Assembly (NCBI RefSeq): GCF_018603515.1
Contig: NZ_JACATN010000004.1
Coordinates: 620,001 to 684,000 of the forward strand
Length of the DNA stretch: 64,000 nt
Direction of reading: 5' to 3'
Source: Zobellia barbeyronii
GTDB taxonomy: Bacteria > Bacteroidota > Bacteroidia > Flavobacteriales > Flavobacteriaceae
Shown here: positions 37,250 to 47,558 of the stretch, piece by piece
How the letters are laid out: every line of letters starts with the position of its first letter
How positions within the stretch are numbered: the first letter of the stretch is position 1
Notes under the pieces: model-generated
The model's input: only the letters and a program-made list of their open reading frames with translations
Databases searched by the model: none
What the model was told of the DNA's origin: nothing
Made by a program: the position numbers and the translations under genes

Positions 37250-37290
37250 TTAAAAGCCAGTTGACCTTGTTGTCTGCTGGCTTTTTTCTT
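37250..37290 (+). terminator. Intrinsic terminator after susCD pair 1
   Basis: AAAAGCCAG (37252-37260) pairs with CTGGCTTTT (37277-37285), followed by further Ts (TTCTT). It closes the first SusCD unit. Confidence 0.85.
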
Positions 37291-37344
37291 AAGTCTTTAC
37301 CATAAATTAATAGTATTTTCAACCTCCATTTTTAAAGTCAGCAT

Positions 37345-38871
37345 ATGAGAATTTTAAAGAGAAGATTAATTTTGCTCACCACACTCTATACTTTGGTGGC
37401 CATTACCCAGACCTATTCTCAACAACCCAATATTGTTATAATCTATGCAGATGATATGGGTTATGGAGATCTACAGTGCCAAAACAAAGACTCTAAAATA
37501 CCCACTCCTTACCTTAACAAATTAGCATCAGAGGGTATGCGCTTTACAGACGCCCATAGTTCTTCGGGTATTTGCTCGCCAAGTAGATATGCATTGCTTA
37601 CCGGCACATATCACTGGAGAAGACAACACGATATTGTAAATTCTTTTGGACCTCCGTTCTTTAATGAATCGGATGTTACGCTTCCGGAAATACTGAAAAA
37701 TAACGGCTACAAAACTGCAGCTATCGGAAAATGGCATTTAGGTTGGAACTGGAAATTCAAGAATGAACCTTCTGGCGAGGTTTTTCAGTGGAACAAAAAA
37801 CGTAAGTTCTACAAGCCAGAAGATATTGATTGGAGCGGTCCCCTTACGGGCGGACCATTAGATCAAGGTTTTGACTATTATTTTGGTGATGGAACCATTA
37901 ACTTTCCTCCATACGCATGGATTGAAAACGACCAATTTATTGAACTTCCAAAAGCAGTTATGGACGTTCATAATGTAGGTTTTAATGTTAATGAAGGGGA
38001 ATGGGAGTTTAGGCCCGGCCCAAAAGTTGAGGGTTGGAACCCGTATGAGGTACTTCCTGCCCTTACCAAAAAAACAGTAGCCTACATCAACCAACAAGAA
38101 GCAGATAAACCGTTCTTCCTTTATATGGCTCTACCCTCCCCCCATGCACCAATAATTCCTAACAAAGAATTTGTTGGCAAATCTGAAGCAGGCCCATATG
38201 GCGATTATATGTTCCAAACAGATTGGGTTGCGGGTCAAGTTATGAAAGCTTTAAAAGAAAAAGGGCTAGACAAAAACACTATCGTAATTTTCACAGCGGA
38301 TAACGGCCCGGAAAAATATGCTTTTGAACGTGCGGAAAAATACGAACATTTTAGTATGGGAGATTTTAGAGGTCTAAAACGTGATGTTTGGGAAGGTGGC
38401 CATCATGTACCTTTTATAATCAAATGGCCTGACCACATAAAGGCTGGGACTATTTCCGAAGAAGTTATTTCCCAAGTAGACATTATGGCTACTTTAGCTG
38501 AAATCACAAAGACATCAATTCCAGCAAATGCAGCACCAGACAGCTATAACCTGTTACCCCTCATAAACGGAAAAAAATATAAGAACCCTCTCCGCGAAGC
38601 TACAGTCCATAATACTTACGATGGTATTTGGGGTCTACGAAAAGGAAAGTGGCTATATATTAACAAGCCTTCTGGCGAACACTCAAAAATGCCAGATTCT
38701 TTTAAAAAGCTAAAAGGGTACGAAGATTTCAATACACCTGCTCTACTTTTTGATATGAACAAGGATGCTGAGCAAAGAAATAATATTTTTGAGGCACATC
38801 CTGATGTAATACAAGAAATGAGTACTATTTTAGAGGCTTATCGCGAACAAGGGTATTCTGTAAAACGATAA
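37345..38871 (+). CDS. Exported S1 sulfatase, arylsulfatase A-like
   Basis: 508 residues. Signal peptide to about residue 25 ([10 protein letters not shown]), DD at 36-37, CSPSR with Cys77, [23 protein letters not shown] and VWEGGHHVP. The [16 protein letters not shown] block and the long insertion after GKWHLGWNW are like arylsulfatase A/GalNAc-sulfatase-type members. It lies 59 bases after the terminator of susCD pair 1 and 25 bases before the VCBS lipoprotein gene, so it probably has its own promoter. Confidence 0.94.
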   Translation: MRILKRRLILLTTLYTLVAITQTYSQQPNIVIIYADDMGYGDLQCQNKDSKIPTPYLNKLASEGMRFTDAHSSSGICSPSRYALLTGTYHWRRQHDIVNSFGPPFFNESDVTLPEILKNNGYKTAAIGKWHLGWNWKFKNEPSGEVFQWNKKRKFYKPEDIDWSGPLTGGPLDQGFDYYFGDGTINFPPYAWIENDQFIELPKAVMDVHNVGFNVNEGEWEFRPGPKVEGWNPYEVLPALTKKTVAYINQQEADKPFFLYMALPSPHAPIIPNKEFVGKSEAGPYGDYMFQTDWVAGQVMKALKEKGLDKNTIVIFTADNGPEKYAFERAEKYEHFSMGDFRGLKRDVWEGGHHVPFIIKWPDHIKAGTISEEVISQVDIMATLAEITKTSIPANAAPDSYNLLPLINGKKYKNPLREATVHNTYDGIWGLRKGKWLYINKPSGEHSKMPDSFKKLKGYEDFNTPALLFDMNKDAEQRNNIFEAHPDVIQEMSTILEAYREQGYSVKR

Positions 38872-38896
38872 AAAAGTACTCTTATAAATCAAACAC

Positions 38897-41800
38897 ATGC
38901 CCCTACTTTTTTTTGGACGTCGTTTTTCTTTTTTACCAATTAGGGCAAAGGTATTTGCTTTGATCATGGTGTTATTGGCTTCTTGTCAAGTGAATAAGGA
39001 GCCAGAAGCTCCAATTGTTGAAAGCACTCTTTTTCAAGAAGTTCCCAGTGCAACCACAGGCATAGATTTCAGCAATTCTGTAGAAGCTTCCAAAAAGCTG
39101 AACCTATTCTCCTACATGTATTTCTACAATGGAGCGGGGGTTGCCGCAGGTGATTTGAACGGCGATGGTCTTGACGATATTTATTTTACAGGTAATCAGG
39201 TCGAAAACAAACTATACCTCAACAAAGGAAATTTTGAGTTTAATGACATTACTGAAAATAGCGGTACCAGTGGTGATGCAAACGCCTGGTATACGGGAGC
39301 AAGTATTGCCGACGTCAACGGAGACGGCAAATTGGATATCTATGTAAGTCAGATTGGAGAGATTTTAGGGAACAACGGACACAACCTTCTTTTTATCAAC
39401 CTAGGAAATGATAAGAACGGCTCCCCTATCTTTAAGGAAAGCGCTAACGAATTAGGCCTAACCGTAAAAGGTGCCACTACGCAAACTGCATTTTTTGATT
39501 ATGATTTAGATGGCGACCTTGATGCGTACATTATGACGCATTCCAATTTTAACGACGGTGTTCTTCCTCGTGCTGAAAAGCGTTTGATTTCTAGCCCCTA
39601 TGGAGATAAGTTATTTAGAAATGACGGCGATAAATTTACTGACGTCACCAAAGAATCCGGCATTTACAGTAGTCCTTTAGGGTTTGGATTAGGTATTAGC
39701 ACGGCCGATATCAACAAAGATGGTTATCCTGATATTTATATTGGCAATGATTTCTATGAAGACGATTATCTCTATATCAATAATGGAGATGGTACGTTTA
39801 CAGAAGATTTAGAGTCCCACATAAAACATACCAGTCGGTTTTCTATGGGTAATGATATTGCCGATTTAAACAACGATGCCCTACCGGATATTTTGTCTTT
39901 GGACATGCAGGCTTATGAGCCCGAAATCCTAAAAGCATCTCATGGCGAAGACTCGTATGCTATTTTTAATTATAAACTATCTTTTGGTTACCAACATCAA
40001 TATGCTCACAACACTTTTCAACTGAATAGAGATGGAACACACTTTAGTGAAATCGCAAGACTATCAGGTATTGAAGCTACAGATTGGAGCTGGTCTGTCC
40101 TAGCTAATGACTTTGATCTGGATGGTCAAAAAGATTTGTTCATTACCAACGGTATTTTCCGAAGAAGTAATGATATGGACTATATGCAGTTCCTTTCCGG
40201 CGAAGAGGTTCAGAACCAATTACGCTCTGGAAATTACGATTATAGCGAAGCCTTGACAGATAAAATGCCCAGCTATCCTTTGCAGAATTTTTTCTTCAAA
40301 AACAATAATGACCTCACCTTTTCAAATACATCTACCGAATGGGGCGGTAGCAAAAAAGGTTTTTCAAACGGTGCTACATATACCGACTTAGATAATGATG
40401 GCGACCTAGATTTGGTTATCAGTAACCTGAATGCAAAAGCATCCATTTTAAAAAACACAACTATAGAGAACGATAGTACAGATAAAGGTTACCTAAGAAT
40501 AAAGCTAAAGGGCCAATCTGCAAACACTTTTGGTATTGGCACTAAAATCACCTTAATAAATAAGGGTCAACAACAGTATCAAGAATTATTAAACGTAAGG
40601 GGATACCTATCTTCTCCCCCGCCGTACCTGAATTTTGCAGTAATTAAAAACACTACTATTGATACCGTTTTGGTAGAATGGCCAAACAAAGAACAAACTC
40701 TTCTAACCAAGGTTGCATCAGGGCAAGAATTGACCATTGCCCAAGAAAGTTCATCAGCTGTTGAACCGGAAACCCAAAACACACCAAAGACCTTATTTTC
40801 ATTATTAAAAAGTAGCGCCTTAGGCGTTAACTACAAACACGATGAAAATCAGTTTTATGAATTCAATAGAGAACATTTAATTCCTCATATGAACTCAACT
40901 TGGGGTCCACCTATTGCTATTGCCGATTTGAACAATGATGGCTTGGATGACTTTTTTGTTGGTGGAGCGCTAAATCAATCTTCTGAAATCTATTTGCAAC
41001 GATCCAATGGCAAATTTGTTCACTCAAACTCAAAAACACTAAGAACAGATTCCGCTTCTGAAGATACCGCTGCAGAATTTGTAGATGTTAATGGAGATGG
41101 TTATTTGGATTTAATAGTTGGTAGCGGCAGTAACCAAGAAATAAAACCCGATCCTAAAAGTCTCACTCGGCTTTATTTAAACGACGGAAAAGGCAACTTT
41201 ACAAAGCAAGGTAGTTTTCCTGAAATATATACGACTGTTTCGGACTTGGCAATAGCCGACTTTGATAAAGATGAAGATAGTGATGTTTTCATATCCTCAC
41301 GCTCCGTTCCCGGAAAATACGGTTCTTCACCAGATTCATATCTACTCAAAAATGATGGAAAAGGTAATTTTACGATAGATGCTCCATCCCAAAAACTTTT
41401 TGATAAATGCGGAATGGTTACTTCTGCACAATGGGTTGATTTAAATGGAGACGATTGGCAGGACCTTGTTTTAGTGGGTGAATGGATGCCTGTGAAGATA
41501 TATTATAACTCAAACGGAAGTCTCAGCCAAGCTGACCCAGAGGCGAATTCCTTACAGCTTTCAAATGGTTGGTGGAATACCGTCGAGTACGGAGATTTTG
41601 ATAATGATGGTGACATTGATTTAGTAGCCGGAAATCTTGGACTGAATTCAAAATTGAGGGCAACTGAAAAAGAACCTGTACAGATGTATTATGCCGATTT
41701 TGACAAAAATGGTTGGCCAGAAGGAGTTACTACGCATTTTATCGAAGAAAAAGAACATGTTTTTTCTTCAAAAAGTCTCCTGGAGAAACAAATGGTATAT

Positions 41801-42277
41801 CTCCGCAAAAAATTCTCTACATATAGCGCTTTTGCCCAAGCCGACTTCAAAGAAATATTTACACCTGAAGAGCTGAACAATGCCCAAACCTTAAAAGTCT
41901 ACGAATTCCAGAGTTGTTTCATTGAAAATCTTGGAAACAAGAAATTCAAGCTTACTCCTCTACCTACTGTTGCGCAATTCTCTACGGTAAATGCCATTCA
42001 TAAATTAGATTTTGATCAAGACGGGAAGTTAGACTTACTACTTGGAGAAAATTTCTATGACACCAATACCGAACTAGGACGTTACGACGCTGGTTATGGA
42101 ACGCTTCTAAGAAATATGGGAGGTGGTAATTTTAAAGAAACACCTATTACCCAATCAGGATTGATGCTAGATAAGCAGACCAGGCATATTAAGACTTTGA
42201 CCAGCAAAAAGTACGGGAAGTTATTGGTCATAAGTAACAACAATGACAGTCTGCAGTTTTACAAAACTAAGTTTTAG
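38897..42277 (+). CDS. Large VCBS/FG-GAP repeat lipoprotein with ASPIC/UnbV domain
   Basis: 1126 residues. N-terminal lipobox LLASC (in ALIMVLLASCQ). Many FG-GAP/VCBS beta-propeller blades carry calcium-binding Dx(D/N)xDG loops: DLNGDGLDD, DVNGDGKLD, DLDGDLD, DINKDGYPD, DLDNDGDLD. Between the two propeller sets (about 530-610) is an ASPIC/UnbV domain (GIGTKITLINKG, VLVEWPNKEQ). It is probably on the cell surface. Such proteins recur in Bacteroidota PULs, with a proposed role in glycan binding or scaffolding that is not established. It sits between the two SusCD pairs. Confidence 0.9.
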   Translation: MPLLFFGRRFSFLPIRAKVFALIMVLLASCQVNKEPEAPIVESTLFQEVPSATTGIDFSNSVEASKKLNLFSYMYFYNGAGVAAGDLNGDGLDDIYFTGNQVENKLYLNKGNFEFNDITENSGTSGDANAWYTGASIADVNGDGKLDIYVSQIGEILGNNGHNLLFINLGNDKNGSPIFKESANELGLTVKGATTQTAFFDYDLDGDLDAYIMTHSNFNDGVLPRAEKRLISSPYGDKLFRNDGDKFTDVTKESGIYSSPLGFGLGISTADINKDGYPDIYIGNDFYEDDYLYINNGDGTFTEDLESHIKHTSRFSMGNDIADLNNDALPDILSLDMQAYEPEILKASHGEDSYAIFNYKLSFGYQHQYAHNTFQLNRDGTHFSEIARLSGIEATDWSWSVLANDFDLDGQKDLFITNGIFRRSNDMDYMQFLSGEEVQNQLRSGNYDYSEALTDKMPSYPLQNFFFKNNNDLTFSNTSTEWGGSKKGFSNGATYTDLDNDGDLDLVISNLNAKASILKNTTIENDSTDKGYLRIKLKGQSANTFGIGTKITLINKGQQQYQELLNVRGYLSSPPPYLNFAVIKNTTIDTVLVEWPNKEQTLLTKVASGQELTIAQESSSAVEPETQNTPKTLFSLLKSSALGVNYKHDENQFYEFNREHLIPHMNSTWGPPIAIADLNNDGLDDFFVGGALNQSSEIYLQRSNGKFVHSNSKTLRTDSASEDTAAEFVDVNGDGYLDLIVGSGSNQEIKPDPKSLTRLYLNDGKGNFTKQGSFPEIYTTVSDLAIADFDKDEDSDVFISSRSVPGKYGSSPDSYLLKNDGKGNFTIDAPSQKLFDKCGMVTSAQWVDLNGDDWQDLVLVGEWMPVKIYYNSNGSLSQADPEANSLQLSNGWWNTVEYGDFDNDGDIDLVAGNLGLNSKLRATEKEPVQMYYADFDKNGWPEGVTTHFIEEKEHVFSSKSLLEKQMVYLRKKFSTYSAFAQADFKEIFTPEELNNAQTLKVYEFQSCFIENLGNKKFKLTPLPTVAQFSTVNAIHKLDFDQDGKLDLLLGENFYDTNTELGRYDAGYGTLLRNMGGGNFKETPITQSGLMLDKQTRHIKTLTSKKYGKLLVISNNNDSLQFYKTKF

Positions 42278-42695
42278 TAAAAACATTCCCTTTCCTACTC
42301 TATAAGCGACCAAAACCACAGTTTTCTTTTCACTACGGCTTAAATAAGGCGGTAATATATTATGCTTATTATGAATACATTACAAATAAACTTAGTCTTC
42401 CAAAGTTCAATTTACCCCCTCAAAAAAACCTTAAATTCTCCTTTAATATTTCGGTAACTAAGTAGATTTACTGAGAGATACAAAAAATAAACTCAGAAAT
42501 ACAACAGCCATTCCTCTTAAGAATATATTTATTTTTTCACATATATTTAACTTTTAATTATATAATAATTAACAAATAGCTTCGAAATTAATTTATTTCG
42601 CAAAAACTTAACAAGGCTATATCGCTTACACCAAAACCAAACCAATCACTCACTTTAATTATCAACGCTCAAAAATCAAACTAAAAAGTTCACTT
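42278..42695. other. Intergenic region before the second susC
   Basis: 418 bases, very AT-rich, with no supported gene and no clear terminator after the VCBS gene. It should hold the promoter of susCD pair 2. No copy of the AAAAGnnATAACT repeat was seen here, and no other strong inverted repeat. Confidence 0.4.
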
Positions 42696-45600
42696 ATGAA
42701 GAAAGATCAACTATTTATTAACTGGAAAAATACGTTTAGAATAGGCGTACTATTCTTGATGTTGCTTCTTGCAACATCTACTATTTACGCGCAAGGAACA
42801 ACTATAGCCGGATCTATTGTTGACGAATCTGGTGTACCCTTGCCTGGAGCCAACATTTTAGAAAAAGGAACATCAAATGGTGTAACAGCAGATTTTGATG
42901 GTAATTTCTCTATAAACGTGCAAAACACGAATACTACATTATCAGTGTCTTATATCGGCTTTTCATCGCAACAAGTTACAACCAAGGGAAAAAGCAATCT
43001 TAAAATAGTCATGCAAGAAAACGCTGCAGGCTTAGATGAAGTTGTGGTAGTAGGTTACGGAACACAAAAGAAAAGTGACCTGACTGGGTCCGTCGCTTCT
43101 ATTTCTGCTAAAGATTTACTGAAAGCTCCTATCACTAAAATTGGAGCTGGATTACAAGGTAAAATTAGTGGGGTAAATATTCAACAAACTACTGGGGCTC
43201 CTGGTCAAAAAATGAAAATACGTATTAGAGGTGGTAGTTCTATAAACTATGGGAACGAACCTTTATATGTAATAGATGGTTTTATTGGAGCAGATATTTC
43301 AACTATTAACCCAAATGACATAGCCACGATAAACTTTTTAAAAGATGCATCTGCAACCGCCGTATATGGGTCAAGAGGTGCAAATGGAGTTGTTTTAATT
43401 TCTACCGTTGCTCCAAAAGAAGGAGCCTTGAAAGTTACTTTTGACACCAATATAGGAATGAGTAACATGGTCAACCAATATGATATTCTATCTACCGATG
43501 AAATGGCCATCCTAATGAACGAGCAGCAAGCATCTTTAAACAAAGACCCTTACTTCTCACCGACTGACATTGCCGGTTTTAAGTCAAAAGGCGGAACGGA
43601 TTGGGTAGATCTAATTACCAGACAAGGTTATAGACAAAACTATTCTTTGAATCTAACAGGTGGGTCAGAAAATTTAAAATACTTCTTCTCTGCCAATCAT
43701 CTAAACGATGAAGGGGTAATAAAGAATTCATTTTACAGAAGAACATCTATTCGTTCTAATATATCAGGAAATATAGGCGAACGCATCAAATTTAAATTCA
43801 ACACTTATGGGACCCATATAGAATCACAAGCCAACGGCCGCGGTTCGGGAGGTACTGGAAACCCTATTGGTAACGCAGTTATTTTTCCACAAATGTGGGA
43901 TTCTCGTGATGCGAATGGTGAATTCATAGATGGGACTACCTACAACGGGTACAACGGTGCTTTTCTTGTAGGAAGACTTGTAAACCCAGAAATGCAGATT
44001 AGACAAAATCAGGAGAATCTTAATGATAAAATCACTTCCAATATTGATTTAAACATTGATTTAGCAGACCACCTAACCCTATCTTTAAGTGCTGCCGGAA
44101 GTCTCTCTATGAACTATAGAGGCCAGCGTACGTTACCTGACTTTATTAATATAAGTAGAGAAAATGTTACTGCTCAGCAAGCATACAACAGAGGTAATAG
44201 TTGGTTAGCAAATAGTATTCTTACTTATGAAAATGATTTTGGAGAACACAATCTAAAAATATCAGGGGTATACGAATTTTCAAAATCGGTTAGTCGAAAC
44301 AATTCTGCAACTGTAGGAGAGCTTTCAACTTTAGCTAACGAATGGAACCTATTGGCCAATGGGGTAGCATCATCCGTTAATTCAGGTTATGGAACGGGCA
44401 AACTGCGTTCTTACATGGGACGTTTAAATTATAGCTTTAAAGACAGATATTTACTAACAGCATCCATGCGTTCAGATGGTTCGTCAAGATTTAACTCAGA
44501 CAATAGGTGGGGTTATTTCCCTTCCGCTGCCTTTGCTTGGAGAGCTTCTGAAGAAAATTTTATTCAAAATTCCAGTTGGTTAAGCAATTTAAAGTTAAGA
44601 GTAGGTTTTGGTTCTGTGGGTAATCAAGCTGTGGGTTATGGAACTATTCAACAAACCTTTGCTGCATCAGATAGTGGAGACGGTCGTAATTATGGATATT
44701 ATCAGTTAGATAATGGAGTAACTGTTCAAGGAGTTGTACCAGGTTCTATCACCAATAACGATTTAAAATGGGAGACAACAACTTCCTATAATGCAGGTAT
44801 CGATTTCGGTATTTTAGATAATAAGCTTTCCGGGACAATAGATGTTTACTCTAAACAAGCAACCGATGTCATTATCGCAAAATCTATTCCTAGGTATACA
44901 GGACAGTCTGCAATTACCAACAACTTTGCAGATATAGACAATAATGGTGTAGAAGTAGGCATAAACTGGAACATCATGAACAAAGAAGATTTTACATGGA
45001 GTGCTTATGCTAATTTTTCAAAAAATAAAAATATTATTCAAGATTTAGGCGAATCTGGAGGCGAACCTGTTGAAGAAATTTTTATTGCTAACGAAGAACC
45101 TATTGGAATTTGGAGCCTTGTTGGCGGCAACAATAAATTTATTGTTAGAAAAGGTGAATCTATGGGTTCCCTTTACGGTTTAAAAGCAATTGGCATCTGG
45201 CAAGAAAATGAAGCTGTAGAAGCTGATTCTTATAGCTCAAGACCTGGTGAGGTAAAGTATGAAGATGCAGACGGAGATGGAGTTATTTCAGCAGAAGATC
45301 GCCAAATTGTGGGTAACGCCGCTCCAGATTTCACTTACGGACTTGGCACAAGCATGGCCTACAAAGGATTTGATCTTTCTATACAATGTATTGGTACGGT
45401 TGGTAATGACATTTATAACTGGACAGATAATAGGTTAAACTATGGTATTCTTTCTACCGACTATAGAGATAGATGGTCACCAACAAACACTACATCTACA
45501 CAACAGGTAATGCCTTATGGAACTGATTACTCCCTAACCTACGTAGTAAGTCAATATATAGAGAAAGGCTCTTTCTTTAAAATCAGCAATATGACTCTTG

Positions 45601-45815
45601 GATATAATATTCCTGATAACACAACAGATGCTCTAGGGTTAAGTAGTATGAGATTATATGCAAGTGCAGATAACGTCCTAACAATAACCGACTATTCGGG
45701 ACTAGACCCAGAAGGTTCAAGTACGGCATTAACAAGTGACTCTCAATCAGGTATCGATGCTTTTTCGTATCCGCTAACAAGAACAATTTCTCTTGGACTT
45801 AAAGTAAGCTTTTAA
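42696..45815 (+). CDS. SusC-like TonB-dependent oligosaccharide transporter 2
   Basis: 1039 residues. Signal segment around LFLMLLLATSTIYAQ, CarboxypepD_reg-like domain (IAGSIVDESGVPLPGANILEKG), LDEVVVVGYGTQKKSDLTGSV, plug with IRGGSSINYGNEPLYVIDGF and FLKDASATAVYGSRGANGVV, and a barrel ending LGLKVSF. It is clearly diverged from the SusC at 32,506, so the two pairs probably take different oligosaccharides. The partner SusD follows after 16 bases. Confidence 0.96.
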   Translation: MKKDQLFINWKNTFRIGVLFLMLLLATSTIYAQGTTIAGSIVDESGVPLPGANILEKGTSNGVTADFDGNFSINVQNTNTTLSVSYIGFSSQQVTTKGKSNLKIVMQENAAGLDEVVVVGYGTQKKSDLTGSVASISAKDLLKAPITKIGAGLQGKISGVNIQQTTGAPGQKMKIRIRGGSSINYGNEPLYVIDGFIGADISTINPNDIATINFLKDASATAVYGSRGANGVVLISTVAPKEGALKVTFDTNIGMSNMVNQYDILSTDEMAILMNEQQASLNKDPYFSPTDIAGFKSKGGTDWVDLITRQGYRQNYSLNLTGGSENLKYFFSANHLNDEGVIKNSFYRRTSIRSNISGNIGERIKFKFNTYGTHIESQANGRGSGGTGNPIGNAVIFPQMWDSRDANGEFIDGTTYNGYNGAFLVGRLVNPEMQIRQNQENLNDKITSNIDLNIDLADHLTLSLSAAGSLSMNYRGQRTLPDFINISRENVTAQQAYNRGNSWLANSILTYENDFGEHNLKISGVYEFSKSVSRNNSATVGELSTLANEWNLLANGVASSVNSGYGTGKLRSYMGRLNYSFKDRYLLTASMRSDGSSRFNSDNRWGYFPSAAFAWRASEENFIQNSSWLSNLKLRVGFGSVGNQAVGYGTIQQTFAASDSGDGRNYGYYQLDNGVTVQGVVPGSITNNDLKWETTTSYNAGIDFGILDNKLSGTIDVYSKQATDVIIAKSIPRYTGQSAITNNFADIDNNGVEVGINWNIMNKEDFTWSAYANFSKNKNIIQDLGESGGEPVEEIFIANEEPIGIWSLVGGNNKFIVRKGESMGSLYGLKAIGIWQENEAVEADSYSSRPGEVKYEDADGDGVISAEDRQIVGNAAPDFTYGLGTSMAYKGFDLSIQCIGTVGNDIYNWTDNRLNYGILSTDYRDRWSPTNTTSTQQVMPYGTDYSLTYVVSQYIEKGSFFKISNMTLGYNIPDNTTDALGLSSMRLYASADNVLTITDYSGLDPEGSSTALTSDSQSGIDAFSYPLTRTISLGLKVSF

Positions 45816-45831
45816 TCAAAAAAGAAAGAAA

Positions 45832-47370
45832 ATGAAACGAATCTATAAAATATATAAAACACTTTTTGCCGCAGCCATTCTTCTAGGAATAGGAAGTTGT
45901 GAAAAGTTAGACGAAGGATCAGATGGAGTTGTTGCTTCCGCTACCTTTTATTCAGACGAAAACACATTAGATGCTGGCATAATAGGTATCTATGGAACTT
46001 TACGTAGAAATACATGGGGATTAGACAATTATTCACATTTTACAGGAGCAGATGATTTAACGTCAAGATTGGGTAGTAACAAATGGGTTGTACTAGAATC
46101 TGACCAATTTGCAAGAACTGCCGGTAACTCATGGGCCACCAATGATTACAATGGCAATTACCAAACCATTCTTGCCTGCAATAGTTACATTGCAGATGCT
46201 CATCCAGAAGGTGTAGAAGAATCGGTAATAAACGCAGCACACGCAAATGCATATTTTGTACGCGGGCTATGCTATTTTAGGCTTGCTACCAGCTTTGGAG
46301 ATGTACCTATGCCTTTGGATCCAATTCCAGATTTAGAACTTCCCTTAACACCCAAAAGGGACGTTATGGCTCAAGCCATCAAAGATTTTGAATTTGCTAT
46401 TGAATGGGCCGTTAATGACAGAGACAATAATCCAACCGTTTCTAATGGAAGAGTTTCAAAAACAGCTGCAAAAGCCTTTTTAGCAAAAACGTATATGCAG
46501 TTGACTGGTTACCCGTATAATGAAGCAGATAAATGGGCTCAAGTTGAAAAATTGACAGGTGAAATTATCGCAGATGGAATATACTCTTTAACCGATGATT
46601 TTGCCCATAACTTCCAAGACCCACATCAAATTAATAAGGAAGTTATTTATGCGCATATAATGTCTAGAGAATCTTGGCCAATAATTACTCAAAACCGAGT
46701 TTATGGTTTCAGATGGGCCAACTGGATGGATTTATATATGGAATGGACCTATTTCAACAATTTTCCAGAAGGTTACAGAAAAGAATTTTCTACTGCTACA
46801 GAAGGAAATCAATTCTTTGAGGAATTCAAAAACCCTATAGTTACCAAATATACCTGGGGCACAAAAGCACCTAATTCAACTGACCCTATAGATCATGTTT
46901 TTGAACACACATGGCAAACATCTAATGACCGTATTGCAATGCGATATGCAGAAGTTTTACTAATGCATGCCGAAGCCTCCGCAAATACAGGAGATTTAGC
47001 TACGGCCTTAGAAGAATTGAACATGGTTAAAAGGAGAGCATATGCCATGGGTGCAACTAAGCAAGCAGACGTTGCTGTTTTGGACCCAGGCTTTTGGATG
47101 ATTCCAGACCCAGAAGTTGATTACACTCTTGCCGAAACCTCAACACCGGATTTGATGATTGATGCGATTGTTAACGAACGGGCATATGAATTCTTAGGAG
47201 AAATTAGTGGTAATCGTTGGTTAGACCTAGTTCGGTTGGACAAGGTAGCCGAAGTCAATGCTAATCGTGATAATAAAGAAGCACCACTAATTGGTGACCC
47301 AGCTGACAAAAATCTATGGTTTACGCCTATACCAGCTACTGAAACTACTCTGAATCCTAATTTGAATTAG
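45832..47370 (+). CDS. SusD/RagB-like surface glycan-binding lipoprotein 2
   Basis: 512 residues. Lipobox GIGSC (Cys23), then EKLDEGSDGVVASATFYSDENTLDAGI. It has mid-protein TPR helices (KAFLAKTYMQLTGYPY) and the C-terminal NERAYEFLGEISGNRWLDLVRL. It differs strongly from SusD 1, including a longer aromatic-rich middle (WANWMDLYMEWTYF), consistent with a different ligand. A terminator follows. Confidence 0.95.
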   Translation: MKRIYKIYKTLFAAAILLGIGSCEKLDEGSDGVVASATFYSDENTLDAGIIGIYGTLRRNTWGLDNYSHFTGADDLTSRLGSNKWVVLESDQFARTAGNSWATNDYNGNYQTILACNSYIADAHPEGVEESVINAAHANAYFVRGLCYFRLATSFGDVPMPLDPIPDLELPLTPKRDVMAQAIKDFEFAIEWAVNDRDNNPTVSNGRVSKTAAKAFLAKTYMQLTGYPYNEADKWAQVEKLTGEIIADGIYSLTDDFAHNFQDPHQINKEVIYAHIMSRESWPIITQNRVYGFRWANWMDLYMEWTYFNNFPEGYRKEFSTATEGNQFFEEFKNPIVTKYTWGTKAPNSTDPIDHVFEHTWQTSNDRIAMRYAEVLLMHAEASANTGDLATALEELNMVKRRAYAMGATKQADVAVLDPGFWMIPDPEVDYTLAETSTPDLMIDAIVNERAYEFLGEISGNRWLDLVRLDKVAEVNANRDNKEAPLIGDPADKNLWFTPIPATETTLNPNLN

Positions 47371-47404
47371 TAGTGATAAAAAATTAAATTTATTGAGTTA
47401 GTTT

Positions 47405-47441
47405 GTTGGGCTGTTCTTTAACCGGAGCAGCCTTTTTTTTT
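47405..47441 (+). terminator. Intrinsic terminator after susCD pair 2
   Basis: GGCTGTTC (47409-47416) pairs with GAGCAGCC (47425-47432) with one wobble pair, followed by eight or more Ts. It is a strong terminator for the second SusCD unit. Confidence 0.88.
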
Positions 47442-47558
47442 GTCATAAAATTACATTTTGTACTAGCACATACATTTCATAAACCCTAGGGCACATCAGT
47501 AAGTCTAATAAATCACTACTTTGTATTCCATATTTCTACAAATAGAAAAGTAAGCCGC

